From assembly GCA_030607765.1 (NCBI GenBank), contig JAUWJJ010000009.1, forward strand, positions 1 through 11,325: DNA of 11,325 bases, given 5' to 3'. Of the stretch, positions 5,316 to 11,325 are shown piece after piece (position 1 is the first letter of the stretch; every line of letters begins with the position of its first letter). The DNA is from Candidatus Aerophobota bacterium. Lineage in GTDB: Bacteria > Aerophobota > Aerophobia > Aerophobales > B3-G15. A program made the position numbers and the translations under genes. The notes under the pieces are model-generated. The model saw only the letters and a list, made by a program, of their open reading frames with translations. It was not told the DNA's origin and ran no database searches.

Positions 5316-6318
5316 AGTATTTTCCTCTTAAAATTTTCCTTAATCTTTTCAACTCATTTTTTTTAAGAAAAATATAATTTATTAAAGGCTCCCTTCCAAA
5401 AGTTATATATAATCCCACTCTGGTATACTTTAGAATATTTTTATCAAAAAAATCATCCAATCTGGATAAATTTCGTTTATCTTCCCACTCCTCTAAAGCC
5501 TTTTGAAGTGGATAGCTATATTCAGTATTTTTTAATTCTTCAATAAGAGAGTTCTTTGACTGTTCGGCTATATCTACCAATCTTTTCTTTTCTACCCCTC
5601 CCCCTTCTGCTATTATTTCTTCTAAGAAATTTCTTTTAGTCTCCCTTCCCCATAATTTTACTCTTAAAAACACTTCAATGTTAAATCTATCAATTAACTT
5701 TTTCCCCAATCCATCAAGAAAGGGATCATCGTATTCTCTTAGTTTTGAGGATAACACCTCAAAGAATTTTTTATCTAAAAATGTATCTATCTTCAGATGA
5801 TGAAGCTCTTTCTTTATTGAAGTAATTATCTCAGAAATTAAATCTTTAAACTTCCCGGGTAAATCAAGGAAATTTTCTCTATACACTGCCCCTTGAAGAA
5901 GCCCTATCTGTATAGAACCAGCCTTTGAAAGGTATTTTTCCCATTTAGATTCATCCACTTTTTTTGAAAGTTCTCTTTGCCCTTTAACTTTTAAAAGAAC
6001 CTTGATATTGTGGAAATCGTATTCCAGCCAGAAAAGGTTCACCAGTTCTGGTTGAGGAGAAAAACTTTTAAGCTCAATCCTGCTTCTTCTTAGCTCCTCT
6101 TCTAAACCTTCTTCGAAATCTTCGGCCTGGGATATCCTCTTTAAAGATTCCGAATAAGGATAAGATTTTGCTAATATCAGGACAGCTTGTCTTAGTCCTT
6201 CACTCTCTTTAAGACGGGTAAAGTCTGTCTCTTTTAAAAGATGTTTTTCCAGGCCTCTTACTCTTCCCGTAACATAAGCATAACGAGTATCCTTAGTTGG
6301 TACCTCCAAATAGTCCAT
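5287..6318 (-). CDS. atpC: A/V-type ATPase subunit C
   Basis: A 343-residue protein of the C/d family, the funnel-shaped socket that joins the central stalk to the membrane rotor ring. Recognisable parts are YAYVTGRVRGLEKHLL (13-28), a helical region with EDFEEGLEEEL (66-76), and LEYDFHNIKVLLK (98-110), close to the family's typical YDxHNLKxLLK. The protein is mostly helical with no membrane segment, as expected. The ATG at 6318 lies 2 nt after the glycosyltransferase stop. Subunits I, K and E, which usually precede C, are absent; a lipid glycosyltransferase sits there instead. They may be elsewhere in the genome, or the pair may be a relic. The reading frame is intact, which argues for function. 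Confidence 0.83.
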   Translation of the reverse strand: MDYLEVPTKDTRYAYVTGRVRGLEKHLLKETDFTRLKESEGLRQAVLILAKSYPYSESLKRISQAEDFEEGLEEELRRSRIELKSFSPQPELVNLFWLEYDFHNIKVLLKVKGQRELSKKVDESKWEKYLSKAGSIQIGLLQGAVYRENFLDLPGKFKDLISEIITSIKKELHHLKIDTFLDKKFFEVLSSKLREYDDPFLDGLGKKLIDRFNIEVFLRVKLWGRETKRNFLEEIIAEGGGVEKKRLVDIAEQSKNSLIEELKNTEYSYPLQKALEEWEDKRNLSRLDDFFDKNILKYTRVGLYITFGREPLINYIFLKKNELKRLRKILRGKYYVTNSHNRR

Positions 6319-6320
6319 GA

Positions 6321-7463
6321 TTAGTTCCCCTTGGGTGTTGTTAGTTCCATAACTCTATGAACAATTCCTTGAGAGGCTTCAGGATAAGCCAAATTTTTTG
6401 CTCTTTTTTTCCAATCTTCTCGATTGAAAAAGTGATCTGACAATTTTTCAATAAGATCAATTATGTCTTTCTTATCAGTTAGCTCAAAAGCTAAATTTTT
6501 TTTAAGAAGAAGCTGCTTATTTCTTCTCTCCTGCCCAGGAATTGAGTCAATAATTCCCATGGGAAGAGCTTTACTCAAAGCCTCGGCAGTGGTTAACCCC
6601 CCTGATTTACTGATTAATAAATCTGAAATTTCCATTAATTCATCAATTTCATTAACATATCCCAAAATTTTAAAGGGAAAACTTATCTGTGAACTTACCT
6701 TTTGAAGTTTCTGTTTCAAGGTTTTATTTATCCCTGTAACTACCAGAACCTGCAAGGGGGGACGAGCTTCGTTTAAGGCTAAAATAGTTTGTTTTATTGA
6801 ACCAATTCCCTGTCCTCCTCCCATTACCAAAACTGTAAAAAAGTTATCCCTTATCCCCCATTTTTTCTTTAATTCTCCTCTCTGTTTTAACTTACAAAAA
6901 TCTAAAGATATGGGAATACCTGTAATTTGGATTTTTTCTGGTGAAATACCTCTTTTTATAAAATTGGTCCTCAATTCATCGTGGGGTAAAAAATAAATAT
7001 CCACATTTTTGTAAAACCAATAGGGATTAAAATAGAAGTCTGTAGGAACAGCTGCTAACAAATAGTTCAGTTTCTTCGTCCTCTTTATAGTTGAGGAAAT
7101 CGCACAGGAAAGACAATGAGTACAAATTACAACCCGGGGATTAAAAGGCTTGATGACTTCTTGGTAGAGCCGGTGGTAATTTACATAATACAGGAAAGTT
7201 CTTAAAACATGAGTTAGCCAGTAAATCTCCTTGCTGTCCCAGATTATATCCCAAAACCAGGGAATTACTCTTATAAGAGTATAGTACAGAGAGTTGAGAC
7301 TACATTCTATAAAGGGATTTCCGTGTCGGAAAAGATCCTCCTCCTGAATTAATACTTCAGGATAAGAGTTTTGCAGAGCCTGTTTAATTGCCCCGGCTGC
7401 TTGCCTATGACCAGATATATCTGAAACGTATAAAAGAAGAATTCTCACCTTTTCTTTGCTCAT
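6321..7463 (-). CDS. GT28-family diacylglycerol glycosyltransferase (MGDG synthase/UgtP-like)
   Basis: A 380-residue MurG-like glycosyltransferase of the monogalactosyldiacylglycerol synthase group. The acceptor half has SGHRQAAGAI (17-26) and VPTDFYFNPYW (139-149). The donor half has TGIP (181-184), VMGGGQGIG (213-221), SKSGGLTTAEAL (285-296) and PGQERRN (309-315), all standard positions for UDP-sugar binding. Such enzymes add a hexose to diacylglycerol or similar lipids at the inner face of the cytoplasmic membrane. Sugar (glucose or galactose) and acceptor cannot be read from sequence. The ATG at 7463 overlaps the acyltransferase stop by four bases (ATGA), so the two are translation-coupled and likely share a lipid pathway. 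MurG itself is a less likely reading given the N-terminal motif. Confidence 0.87.
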   Translation of the reverse strand: MSKEKVRILLLYVSDISGHRQAAGAIKQALQNSYPEVLIQEEDLFRHGNPFIECSLNSLYYTLIRVIPWFWDIIWDSKEIYWLTHVLRTFLYYVNYHRLYQEVIKPFNPRVVICTHCLSCAISSTIKRTKKLNYLLAAVPTDFYFNPYWFYKNVDIYFLPHDELRTNFIKRGISPEKIQITGIPISLDFCKLKQRGELKKKWGIRDNFFTVLVMGGGQGIGSIKQTILALNEARPPLQVLVVTGINKTLKQKLQKVSSQISFPFKILGYVNEIDELMEISDLLISKSGGLTTAEALSKALPMGIIDSIPGQERRNKQLLLKKNLAFELTDKKDIIDLIEKLSDHFFNREDWKKRAKNLAYPEASQGIVHRVMELTTPKGN

Positions 7464-8332
7464 TGATTTATATCTTTCTTATCTTTCAGTAAAAGCCAGT
7501 GATCGGGATAATACCTCAGGTAATCTTCCATAATCCGGGCAAACTTTTGAGCTGCCTGCTTTACAGCCTCTTCTTGAGAAAGGTGGGTATTAAACTCAAT
7601 GGGAGGCTCTACCACTGTTTTTTGTTTTCCCATTTCCTTATCCCTGATTACAAAAGCAGGAGAAATTAATGCTTTCACCCGATAAGCTAATTTAAAGGGA
7701 CCGGAAGCGAGCATAATTTTTTGATTAAAGAGGTCAACTATCACGCCTTCTCTGTTTTCCTCATCAACTAAGATGGCCACTACCTCGTTTCTTTTAAAAG
7801 CTTTAATGACTTGCCTTAATTGATTTGTAGGAATAACTTTTATTTTCTTTGCACCTCTTATCTCATTAAATAACCGATTAGTGAACTTGTTTTTATGTGG
7901 CCTTACCAAAAAATTTATTTTATATCCCGCCAGGGCCAGTCCAATTCCTCCCCATTCCCAATTACCAAAATGAATGGATAAAAGCGCAACTCCTTTTCCT
8001 TTTGAGAGAGAATAGTCAAGATTCTCTACCCCTACCGGGATGACCTGGCAGAAAAATCTTGAAGTGTTAAGTTTGGGTAGCCAAAGAAATTCTCTTAAAT
8101 AACGAGCGAAATTACGGTAAATTAAAAGAGCTGTCGTTTTAGCTTTCTTTTCCCCCCTTTTACCTAAAACTAAAGCTACGTTATCTAAAATTGCCTTTTT
8201 GTAACCTATGTATTTCCCCCTAATAAAGAGAAAGAAAAAATCAGCTAACCTTTCTGCTATCCAGTAGCTTAGAAAAGAGGGAAGATAACAGGAAAAAAAC
8301 TCTCCTATTTTATAAAAAAGAAAAAGGAGCAC
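7460..8332 (-). CDS. LpxL/HtrB-type lysophospholipid or lipid A acyltransferase
   Basis: A 290-residue acyltransferase of the lipid A biosynthesis (LpxL/LpxM) family. The catalytic HX4E motif is HFGNWE (His121, Glu126), preceded by GVALLSI. The conserved AILVDEENREG stretch (186-196) and the C-terminal DHWLLL follow. The N-terminus is hydrophobic (about 1-38) and probably anchors the enzyme to the inner membrane. LpxL proteins add secondary acyl chains to Kdo2-lipid A; distant members acylate phosphatidylinositol mannosides or other glycolipids. With a glycolipid glycosyltransferase overlapping downstream and no other lpx gene visible, the substrate could be either. The start is GTG at 8332 with only a weak ribosome-binding site. 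It is the first gene after a strong promoter and its leader is about 77 nt. Confidence 0.85.
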   Translation of the reverse strand: MLLFLFYKIGEFFSCYLPSFLSYWIAERLADFFFLFIRGKYIGYKKAILDNVALVLGKRGEKKAKTTALLIYRNFARYLREFLWLPKLNTSRFFCQVIPVGVENLDYSLSKGKGVALLSIHFGNWEWGGIGLALAGYKINFLVRPHKNKFTNRLFNEIRGAKKIKVIPTNQLRQVIKAFKRNEVVAILVDEENREGVIVDLFNQKIMLASGPFKLAYRVKALISPAFVIRDKEMGKQKTVVEPPIEFNTHLSQEEAVKQAAQKFARIMEDYLRYYPDHWLLLKDKKDINQ

Positions 8333-8415
8333 TTTGAGCTCTTTTTATTTGGATAATAAGGAACAAAATCCTCTTTCTTCTACAGGTGGTCCTTTGAGTA
8401 TCCTGTATTGTTTTA

Positions 8416-8444
8416 ATGCTACCACAGATTCCTGTTCCTGTCAA
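8416..8444 (-). promoter_or_regulatory. Sigma70-like promoter for the acyltransferase operon
   Basis: On the minus strand: consensus -35 TTGACA (8444-8439), 17-bp spacer, -10 TAGCAT (8421-8416). Transcription should start near 8409. It would drive the six genes down to 3571, since junctions there are mostly overlaps or gaps under 35 nt. Confidence 0.7.
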
Positions 8445-8458
8445 GAGAAAACAGTACT

Positions 8459-8486
8459 TTGCCAATAAAAAAATTATAGTTATAAT
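8459..8486 (+). promoter_or_regulatory. Sigma70-like promoter for the ferredoxin gene
   Basis: -35 TTGCCA (8459-8464), 16-bp spacer, perfect -10 TATAAT (8481-8486). Start near 8493, leaving a leader of about 26 nt with AGGGGG (8508-8513) ahead of the ATG at 8519. Its -35 box lies 14 bp from that of the divergent minus-strand promoter. Confidence 0.7.
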
Positions 8487-8518
8487 TAAAGAGATACTAA
8501 ATTATAAAGGGGGAGATT

Positions 8519-8923
8519 ATGAAGAAAAAAGTAGCTTTGGTTTTTCCTCGAGAACTTGTGGGTGAGCCTATTACCTATAAGTTAATTAAGGACTACAATC
8601 TGATAATTAATATTTTAAAGGCAAAGATTATCCCCTATAAAGAAGGAAAGCTGGATGTAGAAATAAGTGGGGAAAAAGATAACCTGAACCGTGGTATAAA
8701 CTACCTCACCAAGCTTGGGGTAAAGATAGAGCCTTTAGCTCAACAGATAAAATGGGATAAGGATAAATGTGTTTGCTGCACAGTTTGTGTAGCTCTGTGT
8801 CCGGTGGATGCCTTTGAAGTAGAGAAAAAGGAAAGAATAGTAAGTTTTAACGAAGAAAAATGCATTATTTGTGGAATATGTGCACTTTCCTGCCCTTATA
8901 AGGCTATAGAAATTCTCTTTTAG
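8519..8923 (+). CDS. NIL-domain 2[4Fe-4S] ferredoxin
   Basis: A 134-residue protein with two parts. Residues about 2-75 match the NIL domain, a ferredoxin-like fold also found at the C-terminus of methionine ABC transporter ATPases. Residues 80-134 hold two CxxCxxCxxxCP clusters: Cys84, 87, 90, 94 and Cys115, 118, 121, 125. An extra Cys86 lies inside the first. NIL-ferredoxins of anaerobes are often encoded with a DUF39-type protein in sulfide-dependent homocysteine formation; that partner is not present here, so the electron-transfer partner is unknown. It has its own promoter and ribosome-binding site and sits divergently from the acyltransferase operon. The gene is followed by a repeat element, not by a recognisable partner. 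Confidence 0.9.
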   Translation: MKKKVALVFPRELVGEPITYKLIKDYNLIINILKAKIIPYKEGKLDVEISGEKDNLNRGINYLTKLGVKIEPLAQQIKWDKDKCVCCTVCVALCPVDAFEVEKKERIVSFNEEKCIICGICALSCPYKAIEILF

Positions 8924-8931
8924 TAATAGTT

Positions 8932-9104
8932 CAGCCACTAAGTCACCAAGGCACAAAGAAGTGATATGTAGAAGAGGCAAAAGGCTAAGGGTTAATGGGT
9001 TAATGTGTAAAAGCGTAGATACGTTTTACTTCTTCACGCATTCACTCATGAACGCATCAACACATTCACGCATTCATCTTGGTGTTTTCGTGCCTTGGTG
9101 GCTG
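8932..9104. repeat. MITE-like element between ferredoxin and murF
   Basis: The ends are imperfect inverted repeats. The left arm begins CAGCCAC (8932-8938) and includes CACCAAGGCAC (8944-8954). The right arm contains its exact complement GTGCCTTGGTG (9090-9100) and ends GTGGCTG (9098-9104). The right arm equals the left with about 8 nt missing. The interior (8991-9078) is an octamer array. It encodes no protein. It overlaps the apparent N-terminal extension of murF. Mobility is inferred only from the form; I could not see a clear target-site duplication. Confidence 0.6.
8991..9078. repeat. Octamer array with inverted halves
   Basis: Eleven contiguous 8-bp units in strict phase. The left units read GTTAATGG, GTTAATGT, GTAAAAGC, GTAGATAC; the right units, in the same phase, read CATTCACT, CATGAACG, CATCAACA, CATTCACG, which resemble reverse complements of the left type. 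A hairpin, CGTA-GA-TACG with flanking AAAA/TTTT (9009-9027), lies left of the centre. The 12-nt TTCACGCATTCA occurs twice (9033-9044, 9065-9076), 32 bp (four units) apart. Confidence 0.7.
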
Positions 9105-9114
9105 GATGGTTACC

Positions 9115-9121
9115 AGAGGAG
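9115..9121 (+). promoter_or_regulatory. Ribosome-binding site that fixes the murF start
   Basis: AGAGGAG, 5 nt before ATG 9127. The upstream in-frame ATG at 9079 has no such site and lies inside the repeat element, so 9127 is the supported start. Confidence 0.8.
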
Positions 9122-9126
9122 TAAGG

Positions 9127-10533
9127 ATGGAAGAAGATTTTTCTCTTCAACAGATACTCTTGACCACGCGTGGAAGGCTAATTAATCTAAGGGAAGATAC
9201 TCGTATTTCAATCTCTCCGCGGCAGATATCTACCGATATTCGCACTTTAAGAAGGGGAGATCTTTTTGTTGCTCTTAAAGGTGAACGTTTCAATGGTCAT
9301 AGTTTCTTGAAAGAAGCCTGTGATAGAGGAGCTCCGGGGGCTATAGTGGAAAAACTTTTCCCCCTTCCTTCACCCCATTTTTTTTTAGTTCAAGTTGAGG
9401 ATACTCTTAAAGCTCTTCAAGAATTGGCTAAATTTCATCGGGAAAGACTATCCTTACCTTTTGTTGGTATAACAGGAAGCAATGGGAAGACTACGGTAAA
9501 GGAACTTATCTCTCACATTCTCTCTCAAAAATACCAGGTGGGTAAATCTTTTGGTAATTTTAACAATCAAATTGGAGTTCCTCTCTCTTTGCTGAAAATC
9601 TCTTCCTCTCACCAGGTGGGGATTTTAGAAATGGGAATGAGCGCTCGGGGAGAAATTGCTACCCTCTCCCATATAGTTCAGCCCAGTATTGGATTAATTA
9701 CCAACATTCATAGTTCTCATATTGGGTTTTTAGGAACCACAGAAAAAATTGCTCAAGCCAAAGGAGAAATTATCCCTATTTTAAACCGGGATGAGGAAAA
9801 CTATCTGGTATTAAATGAGGATGATGACTGGACAGAAAATTTTAAAAAAAGAGCTAAATGCAGGGTAGTTACATTTGGTCTGGATAAAAATTCTCATTTT
9901 AGAGCAGAGGATGCTTTAAGTAAGGGAGAGGAAATTAGCTTTACTCTTAGATTCTCTAACAAAGAGCATCTTTACCTGCGCCTTCCTTTGCATAAATTTT
10001 TCAGTATTTACAATTTATTAGCTGCCTGTTGTGTTTCCTCTCTTTTGGGAGTTTCTCCCTCTGATATCAAGGGTGCTCTTTGCAGGTTTAAATCTCTTCC
10101 CCTTCACTTTCAGATAAATAATTATGGGCAATACAGATTAATTAATGATAGCTACAATGCTAACCCTGAATCTATGCAAGAATCACTGAGGCTTTTAAAG
10201 CAGATAAGTGGAGAAAGAAAAATAGCTGTCCTGGGAGATATGTTAGAGTTAGGGGAAAAGGCTCAATTTTTTCACTATCAGATAGGAAAAAGAGCAGCCA
10301 GATTAGGTATGAATGCTGTATTTGCTTATGGAGAGTGGGCTGAGGAACTGGTAAGGGGAGCTAAGGAAGAAGGAATGAAAGATGCCTTTTTCTTTACTGA
10401 TAAAAGACTTTTAGTGGATAAGTTGCTAAAATACAAGAGAGGCGGAGATTGTTTTTTAATTAAGGGTTCCCGGGGAATGAGGATGGAAGAAATCGCTACT
10501 CGTTTAAAGGTGAATTTATGCTCCTCAACTTAG
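9127..10533 (+). CDS. murF: UDP-N-acetylmuramoyl-tripeptide--D-alanyl-D-alanine ligase
   Basis: Cytosolic ATP-dependent ligase that adds D-Ala-D-Ala to the UDP-MurNAc-tripeptide, the last soluble step before MraY. With the 9127 start it has 468 residues, near the family's usual 450-470. In order: N-terminal substrate domain (DLFVALKGERFNGHSF), P-loop GITGSNGKTT (114-123), EMG (168-170), HSSHIGFLG (195-203) followed by TEKIAQAKGEI, DSYNANPESM (341-350), LGDMLELG (369-376), and the C-terminal KGSRGMRMEE. The usual GxHNxxN stretch is altered (HKFFSIYN), as is the GR before the third domain (PLHFQI), a modest divergence. mraY overlaps its end by 16 nt, so the two are coupled. murE, usually upstream, is absent; a ferredoxin gene and a repeat element lie there. 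Confidence 0.96.
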   Translation: MEEDFSLQQILLTTRGRLINLREDTRISISPRQISTDIRTLRRGDLFVALKGERFNGHSFLKEACDRGAPGAIVEKLFPLPSPHFFLVQVEDTLKALQELAKFHRERLSLPFVGITGSNGKTTVKELISHILSQKYQVGKSFGNFNNQIGVPLSLLKISSSHQVGILEMGMSARGEIATLSHIVQPSIGLITNIHSSHIGFLGTTEKIAQAKGEIIPILNRDEENYLVLNEDDDWTENFKKRAKCRVVTFGLDKNSHFRAEDALSKGEEISFTLRFSNKEHLYLRLPLHKFFSIYNLLAACCVSSLLGVSPSDIKGALCRFKSLPLHFQINNYGQYRLINDSYNANPESMQESLRLLKQISGERKIAVLGDMLELGEKAQFFHYQIGKRAARLGMNAVFAYGEWAEELVRGAKEEGMKDAFFFTDKRLLVDKLLKYKRGGDCFLIKGSRGMRMEEIATRLKVNLCSST

Positions 10534-11325
10534 CTTTTCCTTTAGCTGTTAGAGTGGGAGGAGCTTTTGTCTTTTCTTTTTTTCTTGTGATTTTAATGGG
10601 CAAAACCTCGCTTGGATGGTTTAAGAGCAAGGGAATGGTTGATTACTTTCGTTCAAATGGACCATCCAGCCACTATTCCAAAAAGGGAATTCCTATAGGA
10701 GGGGGGATATTTATTCTCATTGCCCTGGGGTTAAGTATTTTAATTTTTGGAGAATTTCCCAATGAGAAGGTAAGAATAGCTCTTCTGGTAACTTTTTATC
10801 TGGGGATATTAGGATTTTGGGATGATTGGAAAAAAAGCGTATCTCAAAGTTCTCGTGGATTAAAAGTAAAGTTTAAACTTCTCTTGCAGATAATTTTAGC
10901 TTTTTTAGTAGGTATCCATCTTTATCTTAACCCTGAATTTAATACTAAGCTGCAGGTTCCCTTCTTTCGAATTTATTTACAGATAAACTGGCTATATGTT
11001 CCTTTAACCATAGCAGTTATTGTGGGGTGTTGTAATGCAGTTAATCTTACTGATGGACTGGACGGATTAGCTTTGGGATGTATTATTCCCGCAGGGAGTG
11101 TTTATGCTTTTTTTTCTTTTTGTGCGGGAAGCTTTTATCTTTCCAGAGTATTAGGAATACCTTACATTTTTGGAGCAGGGGAATTGGGGATTTTTTGGGC
11201 AGCTCTGATAGGAGCAAGTTTTGGTCTTTTGTGGTACAATTCTTATCCAGCTCATTTATTTATAGGGGATACAGGCTCTCAAGCTCTGGGAGGAGCTCTG
11301 GGAATCACATCTGTCTTAATTAAAC
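10518..11325 (+). CDS. mraY: Phospho-N-acetylmuramoyl-pentapeptide transferase, 3' end cut by window
   Basis: Integral membrane enzyme that moves phospho-MurNAc-pentapeptide from UDP onto undecaprenyl phosphate to form lipid I. The first 269 residues are visible; family members have about 320-360. Signatures are GPSSHYSKKGIPIGGG (48-63, usually GTPTMGG), GFWDDWKKS (99-107) with catalytic-region Asp102-Asp103, NLTDGLDGLA (176-185), and YNSYPAHLFIGDTGSQALGG (240-259). Several hydrophobic helices alternate with these loops. The ATG at 10518 lies inside the murF 3' end, a 16-nt overlap, preceded by a weak AAAGGTGA. The His-rich loop near the family's C-terminus lies past the window. Adjacency to murF separates it from WecA-type relatives. 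Confidence 0.96.
   Translation, partial: MLLNLAFPLAVRVGGAFVFSFFLVILMGKTSLGWFKSKGMVDYFRSNGPSSHYSKKGIPIGGGIFILIALGLSILIFGEFPNEKVRIALLVTFYLGILGFWDDWKKSVSQSSRGLKVKFKLLLQIILAFLVGIHLYLNPEFNTKLQVPFFRIYLQINWLYVPLTIAVIVGCCNAVNLTDGLDGLALGCIIPAGSVYAFFSFCAGSFYLSRVLGIPYIFGAGELGIFWAALIGASFGLLWYNSYPAHLFIGDTGSQALGGALGITSVLIK

Noticed and set aside
8991..9078. Octamer array as a CRISPR
   Set aside because: Units are 8 bp and contiguous, with no 20-40-bp repeats, no spacers and no cas genes.

Overview
The window comes from a low-GC bacterium. The cell envelope looks Gram-negative-like (LpxL-type acyltransferase, MurF, MraY). Anaerobic metabolism is suggested by a 2[4Fe-4S] NIL ferredoxin and two A/V-type ATPase subunits. 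Gene order follows no model organism: rplM lacks rpsI, the ATPase C-F pair lacks the rest of its operon, and murF lacks murE upstream. An uncultured candidate-phylum bacterium would fit, but I cannot name the lineage from sequence alone.

Positions 1-3486 (minus strand) hold a translation cluster. In transcription order it is: a sigma70-like promoter (3459-3486), a 29-residue very basic protein resembling the bL38/COX24-type ribosomal microprotein, gltX, tRNA-Gln(CUG), tRNA-Glu(CUC), a HEPN-domain remnant, rplM, and a purine nucleoside phosphorylase cut by the window edge. gltX next to both tRNAs suits a GluRS that charges both, but this is inference.

Positions 3571-8444 (minus strand) hold a compact run from one strong promoter (TTGACA-17-TAGCAT): an LpxL-like acyltransferase, an MGDG-synthase/UgtP-like glycosyltransferase, A/V-ATPase subunits C and F, an ApbE-like UPF0280 protein, and a membrane-anchored TPR protein. 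The first four junctions are overlaps or very short gaps (4-nt overlap, 2-nt gap, 29-nt overlap, 15-nt gap).

Positions 8459-11325 (plus strand) run divergently from a second sigma70-like promoter (TTGCCA-16-TATAAT): an NIL-domain ferredoxin, a MITE-like repeat element, then murF and mraY overlapping by 16 nt. mraY runs off the window.

The most unusual content is in the short repeats. A strictly 8-bp-phased degenerate octamer array lies in a MITE-like element before murF, with units inverted between its halves, and a related array starts exactly at the 3' CCA of tRNA-Glu. A 20-nt palindromic core occurs twice in opposite orientations, and one copy supplies the stop codon of the UPF0280 gene. 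A different 18-bp palindrome supplies the last codons and stop of gltX. I found no phage defence system, CRISPR array or intact mobile element; the HEPN piece is a remnant.
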